A stretch of DNA of 38,389 nt from Cupriavidus consociatus (lineage in GTDB: Bacteria > Pseudomonadota > Gammaproteobacteria > Burkholderiales > Burkholderiaceae), in contig NZ_JAGIQA010000043.1 of assembly GCF_017814975.1 (NCBI RefSeq), positions 1 to 38,389 of the forward strand. Direction: 5' to 3'. This document shows positions 6,810 through 15,414 of this stretch, in pieces (the stretch's first letter is position 1; each line of letters begins with the position of its first letter). The notes beneath the pieces were generated by a model that was not told where the DNA came from, did no database searches, and worked only from the letters and a program-made list of their open reading frames with translations. A program made the position numbers and the translations under genes.

Positions 6810-8240
6810 ATGCCCATTACTCAACGCTTCTGGGGGAAGCAATTGGGTATCTATCGCGATATGTTTGCCAGGCACCATGATCAGCTCGCGCTGATGGCTC
6901 GCCTGCTCGATGCCGGCGCCATCTGGCTTGCGGCAATCCTGGCCAGTGAAGTGCGGTTTGCCACTGCGCATGCGCCGATCCACCAGTTCATCCAGTACTT
7001 CGGCTGTGCGATCGCTTTCATCGTGTTGCCCGGGTTCGACGTCTACACCTCGTGGCGCGGGCGCAGCCTGTTCTCGCTCGCTGCGCGCCTGATGTCTGCC
7101 TGGAGCCTGGTGTGGCTGGTCAGCCTGCTGCTGACCTACCTGCTCCATCAGGCCGACTCCCTGTCCCGCCTGTGGATGGTGTACTGGTACGCCTTCTCGC
7201 TGGCCGGCCTGGTGGGCCTGCGCGTGGTCACCCGTGCCGCGCTCAACCTGCTGCGCGTTGCCGGTGCCAACAACAAGCGCGTGATCATCGTTGGCTTTGG
7301 CCGGACCGGCCAGGAAATGTACCGTCGCGCGACCGCCAGCCACACCACCGGGTTCAAGGTCAGCGGCATCTATGCCGCTGAAAGCGAATCCACGCCGGAG
7401 GGGCGCCGACGCATCACCGACAGCGCCCACATCGCTGATTTCGCCCGCGCGCACGGGATCCATGAGATCTGGATCACCCTGCCAATGAGCGAGCACCGCC
7501 TGATGCAGGAGATCGCCTTCTCGCTGCGCAATGACTTCATCGACATCAAGTGGATGCCGAGCGTGCTCGACCTGGACCTGCTCAACCACAACGTAGGCAA
7601 CTTCCTGGGCATGCCTGCGGTGGAAATGAACAAGCCGCCCTCGCTCGGCGTGCGCGGGGCCATCAAGGCCATCTTCGACCGCAGCTTCTCGGCATTGGTG
7701 CTTGTCGCGCTGTCGCCACTGTTCCTGCTCATCGCCATCCTCATCAAGCGCGACTCGCCGGGCCCGGTCTTTTTCAAGCAGGAGCGCCTAGGCATGGATG
7801 GCCGTGTCATCCACGTCTACAAGTTCCGCAGCATGAAGGTGCACGCCGAGCACGGCGTCGTCACGCAGGCAACAAAGGGCGACAGCCGCGTGACGCCGAT
7901 CGGTGCCTTCCTGCGCCGTACAAGCCTGGACGAGCTGCCCCAGTTCATCAACGTTCTCAAGGGCGAGATGAGCGTGGTAGGCCCCCGGCCGCACGCCATG
8001 GCGCATAACAACATCTACAAGGAGCAACTGAACTTCTACATGCTGCGCCACCGCGTCAAGCCGGGCATCACCGGCTGGGCCCAGATCAACGGCCATCGCG
8101 GCGAGACTGACACCCTGGACAAGATGGCCAAGCGCGTGGAGCACGACATCTTCTATATCCGCAACTGGTCGTTCTGGATGGACTTGAGGATTATTTTCTG
8201 GACGGCGTTCAAGGGGTGGAGTGGACAGAATGCGTATTAA
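6810..8240 (+). CDS. wcaJ: Undecaprenyl-phosphate glucose phosphotransferase (EPS initiating transferase)
   Basis: The protein has 476 residues if started at 6810. It transfers a hexose-1-phosphate, usually glucose, from UDP-sugar to undecaprenyl phosphate on the inner membrane, starting each repeat unit. Architecture: four N-terminal membrane helices (about 25-145), a nucleotide-binding-like domain beginning KRVIIVGFGRTGQEMYRRA (about 155-173), a fifth hydrophobic segment (about 288-312), and the catalytic bacterial sugar transferase domain. That domain carries SPGPVFFKQERLG, YKFRSM, TSLDELPQF, MSVVGPRPHA and KPGITGWAQINGHRG. It is convergent to the polysaccharide operon and close to it. A TTG at 6843 with GGGGGA just upstream may be the true start; ATG 6861 is another choice. 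WcaJ/PssY/GumD-type specificity for glucose is from family knowledge. Confidence 0.9.
   Translation: MPITQRFWGKQLGIYRDMFARHHDQLALMARLLDAGAIWLAAILASEVRFATAHAPIHQFIQYFGCAIAFIVLPGFDVYTSWRGRSLFSLAARLMSAWSLVWLVSLLLTYLLHQADSLSRLWMVYWYAFSLAGLVGLRVVTRAALNLLRVAGANNKRVIIVGFGRTGQEMYRRATASHTTGFKVSGIYAAESESTPEGRRRITDSAHIADFARAHGIHEIWITLPMSEHRLMQEIAFSLRNDFIDIKWMPSVLDLDLLNHNVGNFLGMPAVEMNKPPSLGVRGAIKAIFDRSFSALVLVALSPLFLLIAILIKRDSPGPVFFKQERLGMDGRVIHVYKFRSMKVHAEHGVVTQATKGDSRVTPIGAFLRRTSLDELPQFINVLKGEMSVVGPRPHAMAHNNIYKEQLNFYMLRHRVKPGITGWAQINGHRGETDTLDKMAKRVEHDIFYIRNWSFWMDLRIIFWTAFKGWSGQNAY
6832..6837 (+). promoter_or_regulatory. Strong ribosome site pointing to a TTG start in wcaJ
   Basis: GGGGGA lies 5 nt before an in-frame TTG at 6843, whereas the ATG at 6810 has no clear ribosome site. 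Translation may therefore begin at 6843, removing 11 residues. Confidence 0.4.
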
Positions 8241-8535
8241 AGCCTGCGCATCACGGATAGTGAGCTATCAATTCCACGGGCATTCGGGACATTGAGTTCG
8301 TAGGTCAAACGCGCACTATCCCTCAAGACAGAGGCGACACCCGGGCTCGAAGTCGAAATTCGCGCACCGGACACCGCGAGTCGCTCGTGCTAGGGTTGCC
8401 CTCCTCTCGCATTTGCATGCCTCGTAGCAACTCATTCCCTTTGCAAGGGTATTTTTGCAATAGCCAAGGTCGGCCTTGCTTCTGATTTTTAAGTCGAAGA
8501 ATAGGCGCCCTGACACACCCTTTGCGAAGGCAGAG

Positions 8536-8578
8536 AAGCAAGGCAGATAAAAGCCAAGGCAGATAAAAGCCAAGGCAC
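8536..8578. repeat. Tandem repeat, about 2.7 copies of a 16-bp unit
   Basis: The unit AAGCCAAGGCAGATAA occurs at 8551-8566. It is preceded by a copy lacking one C (8536-8550) and followed by a partial copy (8567-8578). No gene is affected. Confidence 0.75.
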
Positions 8579-8808
8579 AATAGCAGGCGCGCGACCTGGC
8601 ACGCGGGATCGATTCCAAGCATGGGGCACGTCGGAACTGCAGATCCTTGTCCGTTGCTCAAGGTAGTTGTACTACGCTAACCCACTTCCGCCTGGGGTAT
8701 CCGTACCGGTCCTGGGCGATCTCCACTCTCCAGCAACCGCTGGCTCCAAAGCAAAATGTTGCCCGGCAGGCGCATCCTTGCCCGCGCTCCAGTATCTCGC
8801 CGCCGCCC

Positions 8809-8832
8809 GGCAGGCAGGCAGGCAGGCAGGCA
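8809..8832. repeat. GGCA microsatellite, six units
   Basis: Six perfect GGCA units lie between wcaJ and the 3' end of wzy. Tetranucleotide repeats slip readily, but no coding frame or promoter is evident across it. Confidence 0.85.
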
Positions 8833-8874
8833 GGGCATGCGGCATTATGAAGCGCGCCGGCGCGCGGCCGGGAC

Positions 8875-8899
8875 AAAAAAGCCACCCCGAGAGGTGGCT
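8875..8899 (-). terminator. Intrinsic terminator of the polysaccharide operon
   Basis: On the minus strand, GCCACC and GGTGGC (with a flanking A-T pair) form a stem around TCTCGG and are followed directly by TTTTTT. It lies 28 nt after the wzy stop, as expected for the end of the wza-to-wzy transcript. Confidence 0.85.
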
Positions 8900-8926
8900 G
8901 GTGTTTCGAATGGAGTCCTCGGAAGA

Positions 8927-10402
8927 TCATGTAGCCGTGGGCGCCAACGGACCCCGATTTTCAGCAAGCCAAGGGCTCGTATACCGAAGCCGCGGCCAGC
9001 TCAAGGCGTACCCCATCGGTATGCCAAATAATAAAACCCACCGAATCACGTAATACACCATCACGTTTGAATCGAACAGAAAGAACAGGAACGGCAGCGG
9101 CCAAAGGACGGCGCGGAGCGCTTTCCATCTGCTCGATTTCCCACTGACCCTGTTCAGCACTACGAGCAGCCACCCCGGAATTACAAACGACACTATGTAT
9201 CCCAGCAAACCGAAATTGACCAGGAACTCCCCCGGCATGCCGAACAGCAATGTCGTCTTCTTCAACGTACCACGCTCAACATCCTGGACGATCTCGGTCT
9301 TTTCTTGCGCGAAGGTATCTGGCTTACCCTTCCAAAGTGCCGACGGAATGACGGAGGCGATCGCGCCTAGAAAACTCCGCCCCATTGAAAGTTCGTATCC
9401 AGGTTTCCCAATCTCTTCGATCGCGGTTGTCTGCACGTCGAATCTTGAAAGGTCGCGAAACAGGAACGAGCTGATCGGCCCCATGCTGACTTGCAATACC
9501 CGCTTCTCCTCGAAACGCTGATTGATCTTGCCAAGATCCTCGAACCCCAGGCCGAGCTTCAGCGGGATAAGAACGATCCCTGTCAGCGCAACCACTGCAC
9601 CCACAATCTTCGCCTTTCTTGCGCTGATAGGCTTGACGAAGCCGTGATAGATAAACAACGCGAAGACGAGCACGAATACGATGCCCTGTCGACTACCGGC
9701 AACCCCTGACGCCAACCACCCAAGCCCGAAAAGCTGGGCGAAAGCAAGAAGTGTAAGAATTGTGCTCGATCGCTTTCGGACCATCAGGCAGACGAATACC
9801 CAAAGCGGCGAAGTATTAGCAAACGCCTGGATCACCCCCAATCCTTTGAATGGATCATAGTCGGTTCCAGTACCCTCAAGCCGGTCTTCATAAGCACTGG
9901 CAACCGCTCCATAGCCGCCGAGCTTGATGTACATGAAGGCAAGTGCCGCCAATGACATTGCTGCGAACAGGTATGCGATTCGGTTAGCCCTCGCCGTCCG
10001 ATCGGAAACGTCCGGCCATGGTCTTAGATCTTTCGACTTGAGGTCGAGGTAGACTTTCGTCACAAGAACGCCGGCAATGCTGGCCAAGAACCAGGTGCCA
10101 ACTGCAAGGCTATCCTGCGACAGAAGCCTCAGGTAGATCTCATCACCGGTAATCAGCTGCCCGAGAGGAAATATCCCCAAAGAGAACAGAAGGAAAAGGC
10201 GGAACCAGCGAACCGTCGCATTGCGCGGTCGAATCATCATGACCGCGACGACAAGCACAAGGGCCAGAATTACAGTCAGCGGATGCGCTCGGCCGTTCGC
10301 GATGACTACCGCAATGGAACACATGCAGGCACCAATCGCTAGGGTTGCCCACATTGCTTTCCCTCCGTTTGCTGGAGAGCCACTATAGCGGCGCATATTC
10401 AT
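8927..10402 (-). CDS. wzy: Wzy-type polysaccharide polymerase
   Basis: The protein has 491 residues and is very hydrophobic, with about 11-12 membrane helices. It has a long soluble loop (about 300-410) holding RFDVQTTAIEEIG and GRSFLGAIASVIPSALWKGK. The loop position and the SRQG segment after a helix (GVAGSRQGIVFVLVF) match O-antigen/EPS polymerases of the Wzy class, which join lipid-linked repeat units on the periplasmic side. Sequence identity within the family is low, so the call rests on topology and context: it sits with wzx, wza and wzc, and the window has no other polymerase. Its ATG overlaps the stop of the acyltransferase gene (ATGA), so translation is coupled. It is the last gene before the operon terminator. 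The name wzy is functional, not based on close similarity. Confidence 0.75.
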   Translation of the reverse strand: MNMRRYSGSPANGGKAMWATLAIGACMCSIAVVIANGRAHPLTVILALVLVVAVMMIRPRNATVRWFRLFLLFSLGIFPLGQLITGDEIYLRLLSQDSLAVGTWFLASIAGVLVTKVYLDLKSKDLRPWPDVSDRTARANRIAYLFAAMSLAALAFMYIKLGGYGAVASAYEDRLEGTGTDYDPFKGLGVIQAFANTSPLWVFVCLMVRKRSSTILTLLAFAQLFGLGWLASGVAGSRQGIVFVLVFALFIYHGFVKPISARKAKIVGAVVALTGIVLIPLKLGLGFEDLGKINQRFEEKRVLQVSMGPISSFLFRDLSRFDVQTTAIEEIGKPGYELSMGRSFLGAIASVIPSALWKGKPDTFAQEKTEIVQDVERGTLKKTTLLFGMPGEFLVNFGLLGYIVSFVIPGWLLVVLNRVSGKSSRWKALRAVLWPLPFLFFLFDSNVMVYYVIRWVLLFGIPMGYALSWPRLRYTSPWLAENRGPLAPTAT

Positions 10403-11439
10403 CGTTGTGCCACCCGTTTGCCGTCAGCTCGCGCGCCGGACATTGATTTCTCCGATGCCAACCTCACGAATTTGGTAAGCTTAACTTCGATTAATGCATA
10501 GCAAAGGTATCCACCCACCAGCGCCAACGCAGTCAGAACAGCGATCGATGTGATTGGATACTCCTGGAGTCCGAAGCGCTTGATTGCGAATGCAGTAGTA
10601 GCCAACGAAAACGGGTGCGAAAGATAGAGTGAGTACGATGCATCGCCGATGGTGCCCGCCAGTCGACCAAGCATTGTGTCGGACACCTGCCTAACGGTGT
10701 CCTCAGCACTTACAAGGCCAGCAAATACAAATGCCATTGGGACGCCGTAGCTGTAAACTCGATCATGCACTTTTCCACTTAGCGCGCAGGAAAAAAGACT
10801 CACTACGCCGATCAATACCAGCAGCGCGCTGAGTTCCCGTGAGCGAGGACCATACCTCACGAACAAGTACGCTCCTATGCCCATAACGAACTCAAGCACA
10901 ATAGGAGCAGTAAGAAATTTGACTGTGGGGTTGGCTGGCTGCAGCACCGACCCTCCAACTGCAAGCGCGACCATGATGCCACTGACAATCGCCAACCTCG
11001 ATCGGAGTGCGAAGCCGAGGGTAGCGGCGAAGATAATGTAGAACCAAAATTCATAGGTCAGCGTCCACCCGTTCTGGATTAGAAACTTAACCCCCGTCGG
11101 AATCAACGTGAACGAGTGCAGCACGGTCGTGGTGCCGCCACTACTGTTCACCAGGCTCGGGCTTACGATGTAGACCATCAGCGCAACCAGAGTGAGTGTC
11201 CAGTACAGCGGGATGATTCGAAGCACGCGGGCGAGCAGGAAGCCCCGCACAGTCACCTTCCGGTTGGCTGTCACGTGGCACATGATGAACCCGGAAATGA
11301 TGAAGAAGAGATCAACGCCCGCCCCCCCGATCTCCCAAACCGCGCCGGTTCCGGAAATCTGCCCTTGCTTCGTAACAGCATGGCAGACGACGACAAGGAC
11401 GGCGGCTACGGCTCTCAAAAACTGGACGGAATAAAGCAT
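10399..11439 (-). CDS. Acyltransferase 3 family membrane protein (sugar O-acyltransferase)
   Basis: The protein has 346 residues; the ATG at 11439 has GAGGAG 5 nt upstream. The N-terminus (YSVQFLRAVAAVLVVVCHA) carries the conserved R-A and the catalytic-type His of the AT3 family. GAGVDLFFIISGFIMCHVT and LARVLRIIPLYWTLT are further family signatures (FFxxSGF, RxxRIxPxYW). About ten membrane helices run to the end. Members such as ExoZ and OafA move acetyl or other acyl groups across the inner membrane onto polysaccharide sugars, so this gene probably acetylates the repeat unit. The acyl group and target sugar cannot be read from the sequence. It is translationally coupled to wzy downstream and lies 29 nt after the GH71-like gene. 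Confidence 0.9.
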   Translation of the reverse strand: MLYSVQFLRAVAAVLVVVCHAVTKQGQISGTGAVWEIGGAGVDLFFIISGFIMCHVTANRKVTVRGFLLARVLRIIPLYWTLTLVALMVYIVSPSLVNSSGGTTTVLHSFTLIPTGVKFLIQNGWTLTYEFWFYIIFAATLGFALRSRLAIVSGIMVALAVGGSVLQPANPTVKFLTAPIVLEFVMGIGAYLFVRYGPRSRELSALLVLIGVVSLFSCALSGKVHDRVYSYGVPMAFVFAGLVSAEDTVRQVSDTMLGRLAGTIGDASYSLYLSHPFSLATTAFAIKRFGLQEYPITSIAVLTALALVGGYLCYALIEVKLTKFVRLASEKSMSGARADGKRVAQR

Positions 11440-11468
11440 ACAACTCCTCGGTTTCGACCAACTTCGAT

Positions 11469-12854
11469 CTACCCCTTCGCACTACCAGCAAAATAATTGT
11501 ATTGCCCGGAAAAATCGTCCGAACTTATTTCCAGTTCGCCGACTTTATCAATGATCACGCTCCCCCATCTATGCAGAGTAAATCTTGGAATGCCGGCGTG
11601 AGAAGCAACACTAAGATGGGTAACTCCGCGGCCAACTTTAAAAATGCTTATACGCCCATCGATGTTCACCGTGAACTCCGCCTGATCTTTGAGCAGCAAA
11701 GTCACATGTATATCCGGCGAAAGCCGCTCTTTTGTTCTAGGTAAACTACGCACACCTTTCTTCCCCAAGCTCGACCATTCCCCGTACTCAGAAACGTCTA
11801 CCGGATGAAGCCTGTAGAAATAAAAAATCTCGTCGCGGTTGATTTCCGGCCGTCTTCCTCTCTTGAACCACGATATATAATACTTGCTGGCCTCAAGATA
11901 TCCCTTATGAGAAAGCATGTCATTGAAGCGTTCAGCGAATACTCGTCCTCTTTCCGCGGCTAAAAGGGGGGCTACATAGGTCGACTCTGCCCAATCGTTC
12001 CAGGTTACGATCTGTACCCAGTCTGCGTCGCCATGGATTGCCGCCTCCCATTCCATTGCCATTCCGACAAAGCCATAAGTCTCGAAAGCCCTATAATTAG
12101 TGCCGGTATACAACCCCCTATAGTACGGAGTGACTGATGACATAAACAGTGTACGCACGGCCCTGAATCGGTCGCTCAACATCCGAATCGACGACGCCAA
12201 AACCCACGGAGAGCCGGCGGCACCAAAATAGAAGTATCCATCCGCTCCGCCCAATTTCGAGATGAGTTCCTGCGCCTGCCTGTCTTTTATTTCCTCCTCC
12301 CCCGTATCCGGCACAAAATGAGGAACAAAAAACACTCCAAGTTCGCGCGACAACTTAATAAGCGACGCACGTTTTGTTGAGTTCCCCCCCCCTGCGGAAT
12401 ATGTTGAAAGGACAGGTTTTCCGTTCACTTTCAGTTGATTCGGCAAATCCGCAGTACTTCGCACAATATCTTCGACTTCGTCCTGCGCCCTGCCATCAGC
12501 GGAAACAAACAGCCAGAAATCAGCCTTAAGCGCGCTTGCTGCCTCGAAAATCTGCAAGACTCTGCGCTTGTAATGGGGCTCGCTCCTGCTCCAGCCTCCA
12601 CAGTTGAGGGCAAAGCCGTCTATCCCGTGGGCAATAGCCTCCCTGATCTCCGTTTGATAGTCTTCAATAGCGGCATTAGCTCCTGCCCTTGGCCACGCAA
12701 CCATATAGTGTGCGAATACCATCTTAGGCGCCCTAATTTCATTCTCGGGCGATGGCTCGAAGTCCTCTGCCCGCAGAAATCCTAAAATCGGAAGAGATCC
12801 GAATAAAATAGACAGTCGTCTCCGGAGCACACTACGGGGGGGGGCGGATGTCAT
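11469..12854 (-). CDS. GH71-like glycoside hydrolase (alpha-1,3-glucanase family), exported
   Basis: The protein has 461 residues from the ATG at 12854, which has AGAGG upstream. The N-terminus is a signal peptide with an arginine cluster (LRRRLSILFGSLPILGF), possibly Tat-like. The catalytic region resembles glycoside hydrolase family 71. It has KMVFAHYMVAWP (about 44-55), the YQTEIREAIAHGIDGFALN block (about 66-84), KPVLSTYS, and VQIVTWNDWAES (about 280-291), the counterpart of the family's W-ND-xES motif. About 140 residues after it, partly beta-rich, may bind carbohydrate. Known GH71 enzymes, mainly fungal, cut alpha-1,3-glucan. Here the gene is embedded in a polysaccharide operon, so the enzyme may trim, release or remodel the polymer in the periplasm or outside. 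Substrate is unknown. The gene is AT-rich compared with the flanks, as are its operon neighbours. Confidence 0.75.
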   Translation of the reverse strand: MTSAPPRSVLRRRLSILFGSLPILGFLRAEDFEPSPENEIRAPKMVFAHYMVAWPRAGANAAIEDYQTEIREAIAHGIDGFALNCGGWSRSEPHYKRRVLQIFEAASALKADFWLFVSADGRAQDEVEDIVRSTADLPNQLKVNGKPVLSTYSAGGGNSTKRASLIKLSRELGVFFVPHFVPDTGEEEIKDRQAQELISKLGGADGYFYFGAAGSPWVLASSIRMLSDRFRAVRTLFMSSVTPYYRGLYTGTNYRAFETYGFVGMAMEWEAAIHGDADWVQIVTWNDWAESTYVAPLLAAERGRVFAERFNDMLSHKGYLEASKYYISWFKRGRRPEINRDEIFYFYRLHPVDVSEYGEWSSLGKKGVRSLPRTKERLSPDIHVTLLLKDQAEFTVNIDGRISIFKVGRGVTHLSVASHAGIPRFTLHRWGSVIIDKVGELEISSDDFSGQYNYFAGSAKG

Positions 12855-12890
12855 GCCTGGCCTCTATATACGGAATCCACAACCGATCTA

Positions 12891-14117
12891 TTACGTCTCA
12901 GCTAACTTTGGAAGACATAAAATAGACAACGGTACTAACACGGCATATACGACCGCCATCGAAACTACGGCACCGAAAACACCAAGCCACTTTGTGAAAA
13001 CCAAAAGCGCGACTATTACACCAATAACCTCGAACGTCGAAATAAACACAAAGCGCCGTGAATTATTCACGAAAACATAAAGCGATATCAATCTACAAGA
13101 AAATATCAATAACGCCCCACCAAACACTAAAAACATAAAGTAGAACTGTTGCCGGAAGGGTCCCACCTCCCCGAGAGGAAAAAGATTCACAACACAGGAA
13201 AGATAAGCCATCAGCCCGCAACCCAGTATCGACATCGCGGCAAACACAAAAAGCACAACACTCTTTCGCTCTTTATTTCGCAATATAGAAGAATAGTCAA
13301 ACCGCTTTTGAACGATGTACGCCAGCGATTGACCGAAGTTAAATGCTAAATTCTGAATGCTTTTTACGCCGCGGTAGAGACCGGCCGCCGCGGGCCCCGC
13401 AGCGGCGGCAACAATCATTACGTCAACGTGCTTTGCGCCCGAGAATAGCGCATTGGAATACCAACTACTCAACAATTCGCGCCACGCAAATTTGACTATC
13501 TGTGAATAGTTTGCAAGCCGCAGACTCTGGCTCGTGGCCGTATTTCCTAAGCGCTTCGCCACGACTATTCTATACGCGCCAAGCAACAGAAGGCCATAAA
13601 TAGCCTCCACCGCCAATAGCAGGTCAGGGAAATAAGGCTCCCACTGTTGCTCAAGCGAGATCTTCCAGACTGCCGCGACACGCAAAGATGCAGCGAATGC
13701 AGCAACCAGGCATATCAATCCGTTCCCGCCATTCAGCCTCAGGTATCCCAGTGCGAAATGTGACATTGCATAGGCCATTGGTGCAAGCACGAGAATTAAC
13801 CATATCTGTGGCATCGCGACGACTTCGACACTATGAAGCAGATAGACCCCTCCCAAAAATATGACCGATGATCCGAGTGCGCTAAAAAAATCCAAGAAAA
13901 GCAGGCTTGGGAAGCTTTCCCGTATTTTGCTTACGCTATAGATTCTTGCTGCACCAAAATTAAATACATCGATAGCCACAAAAAACATCGCCATCAATGC
14001 ATAACACTTTCCGGCCCACTCGACGTTTAAATTTTTCAACGCAATAACGACCGCGAGAAAATTGCCAATCGCCGGGATTGCGGATCCGGCAATCACATAA
14101 ATTACATCCCTGCGCAT
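12891..14117 (-). CDS. wzx: Wzx-type repeat-unit flippase
   Basis: The protein has 408 residues from the ATG at 14117, one nucleotide after the stop of the upstream glycosyltransferase gene; the frame is open further up but overlaps that gene. It starts MRRDVIYVIAGSAIPAIGNF and has about 12 membrane helices with short loops. The helix pattern and the central AAAAGPAAAGLYRGVKSIQNL stretch fit the polysaccharide transporter (Wzx/RfbX, MOP superfamily) class, which flips undecaprenyl-linked repeat units to the periplasm. Primary sequence is poorly conserved in this family, so context carries weight: wzy, wza and wzc are in the same operon. Base composition is notably AT-rich for this genome. Confidence 0.8.
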   Translation of the reverse strand: MRRDVIYVIAGSAIPAIGNFLAVVIALKNLNVEWAGKCYALMAMFFVAIDVFNFGAARIYSVSKIRESFPSLLFLDFFSALGSSVIFLGGVYLLHSVEVVAMPQIWLILVLAPMAYAMSHFALGYLRLNGGNGLICLVAAFAASLRVAAVWKISLEQQWEPYFPDLLLAVEAIYGLLLLGAYRIVVAKRLGNTATSQSLRLANYSQIVKFAWRELLSSWYSNALFSGAKHVDVMIVAAAAGPAAAGLYRGVKSIQNLAFNFGQSLAYIVQKRFDYSSILRNKERKSVVLFVFAAMSILGCGLMAYLSCVVNLFPLGEVGPFRQQFYFMFLVFGGALLIFSCRLISLYVFVNNSRRFVFISTFEVIGVIVALLVFTKWLGVFGAVVSMAVVYAVLVPLSILCLPKLAET

Positions 14118-14118
14118 C

Positions 14119-15300
14119 CTATCGTGCCTCGAAAAGCCTGTTGCAGTATGCAGCGTACTTCGAACGTAGCTTTTCCTCACTGAACTCCATGGCCACATGT
14201 TGCTGCTGACGAGATTGACTTGCCAGCAGGGTGCGGTCTCTCACCAGTCTCTCGATTGCCTTCACAAGCTCTGGTCGGTCACCAGCGCAGACCAGTTGCT
14301 GCGGGGGCAGAACATCGGGTATGCCGCCGACCTTGGTTGCCAGCACAGGCAGGCCAACCGCCATCGCCTCAAGCATTGCCCGGGGCATGCCCTCCTGAAA
14401 AGACGTCAATACAAAGAGATGATGTTTACGGAGCAACGCATGCACTTCTTCCGCGGAAATCACGCCGACAAAGTCGACTACATCTTCAATCATGAGTCGG
14501 CGTGCATATGCCTCAAACTCCTTGCGCAATGCCCCGTCCCCCACCAGAGACAACCTTATCGCAACCCCTCTCTGTCGAAGTTCGGCCACGGCGTCTAACA
14601 AGACGATATGACCCTTGCTGTGGTTATGCATCATCCCTATGTTCACGAGGCTAAAATCTCTGGCGTTCAGCTTCTCATGCGAGACGGAGCTATCGGAAAA
14701 AAGACTGTCCGGCAAATACACATCACTGAATCCGAATGCTATCTCCGGCGTGGATGGATACTTATCCTGTAAATAGCGACTCGTCACATATCTAACGCTT
14801 TGCGATTTTCGAGCCGCCAACTTTGTGAAATATACGTGAGCGACTTTCGCCACCCTTCGGAGCGGATGCGTTGAGGCGGCCTCACTAAAATAGTCTGCCG
14901 GATCAGCCACAATCTCCGCCGAGAATTTTCTTCCAGACAGAAGGCAAAGAAGCATGGTGAAAACAGCAATGTTCCCCGGAAACCTGATCAATATGACGCC
15001 AGGAGATCCAACCACGCGCCATAGCCGGCCAATCAACCTGGGAGTACTTAGCAGCAGGCTCACCGCGCCCCTATTTGAGCCCAAATCCAAAAATTTCACC
15101 TTTGGCCCGGTGACCGCCTCTCCAACCGAGCGCGTCCCATCAAACGCCCTAGCTGCTATAACCACGCGGTCGAAAAAATCGACGAATCTAGCACCGAACA
15201 TTCTGTATCCCATATGAGGACTCATAATCTCACCACCAAAGCGGTTGAAATTCCCGTCCATCACCATAATGAGCGATCTCTCATCTTCGGCACATTTCAT
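14119..15300 (-). CDS. Glycosyltransferase, GT4-type GT-B fold
   Basis: The protein has 393 residues from the ATG at 15300; a TTG start at 15354 would add 18 residues, but I see no strong ribosome site for either. The C-terminal half has the nucleotide-sugar region of GT4 enzymes: RLSLVGDGALRKEFEAYA, VDFVGVISAEEVHALL, then SFQEGMPRAMLEAMAVGLPV (about 297-316) with the E-x7-E pattern, followed by VGGIPDVL. It should add one sugar to the lipid-linked repeat unit on the cytoplasmic face. Donor and linkage cannot be predicted. It lies between wzc and wzx, with 114 nt to wzc and 1 nt to wzx. Confidence 0.87.
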   Translation of the reverse strand: MKCAEDERSLIMVMDGNFNRFGGEIMSPHMGYRMFGARFVDFFDRVVIAARAFDGTRSVGEAVTGPKVKFLDLGSNRGAVSLLLSTPRLIGRLWRVVGSPGVILIRFPGNIAVFTMLLCLLSGRKFSAEIVADPADYFSEAASTHPLRRVAKVAHVYFTKLAARKSQSVRYVTSRYLQDKYPSTPEIAFGFSDVYLPDSLFSDSSVSHEKLNARDFSLVNIGMMHNHSKGHIVLLDAVAELRQRGVAIRLSLVGDGALRKEFEAYARRLMIEDVVDFVGVISAEEVHALLRKHHLFVLTSFQEGMPRAMLEAMAVGLPVLATKVGGIPDVLPPQQLVCAGDRPELVKAIERLVRDRTLLASQSRQQQHVAMEFSEEKLRSKYAAYCNRLFEAR

Positions 15301-15414
15301 CACTTTGAGCAACCTTATCGATTCACTTCCTCTGAAGCCAGATTTGCGAAGCAACCTGCAAAAAAAAGCATCGCGATTTCTTAATCTTAGAGCGATTGGC
15401 AGGCGCGCTTTGCA

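Larger units (their letters stand above)
8241..8926. other. Gap between convergent wcaJ and wzy, with repeats and a terminator
   Basis: This gap is gene-free. It contains a tandem 16-bp repeat (8536-8578), a GGCA microsatellite (8809-8832) and the terminator of the polysaccharide operon (8875-8899). A small GATAG-TGAG-CTATC hairpin lies just after the wcaJ stop, but without a T-run. Confidence 0.5.

Noticed and set aside
6753..7589. Minus-strand frame opposite wcaJ
   Set aside because: It overlaps a clearly identified sugar transferase and has no family features.
8316..8661. Small hydrophobic frames on the minus strand
   Set aside because: They are created by the tandem 16-bp repeat and lie after the wcaJ stop; no start or ribosome site supports them.
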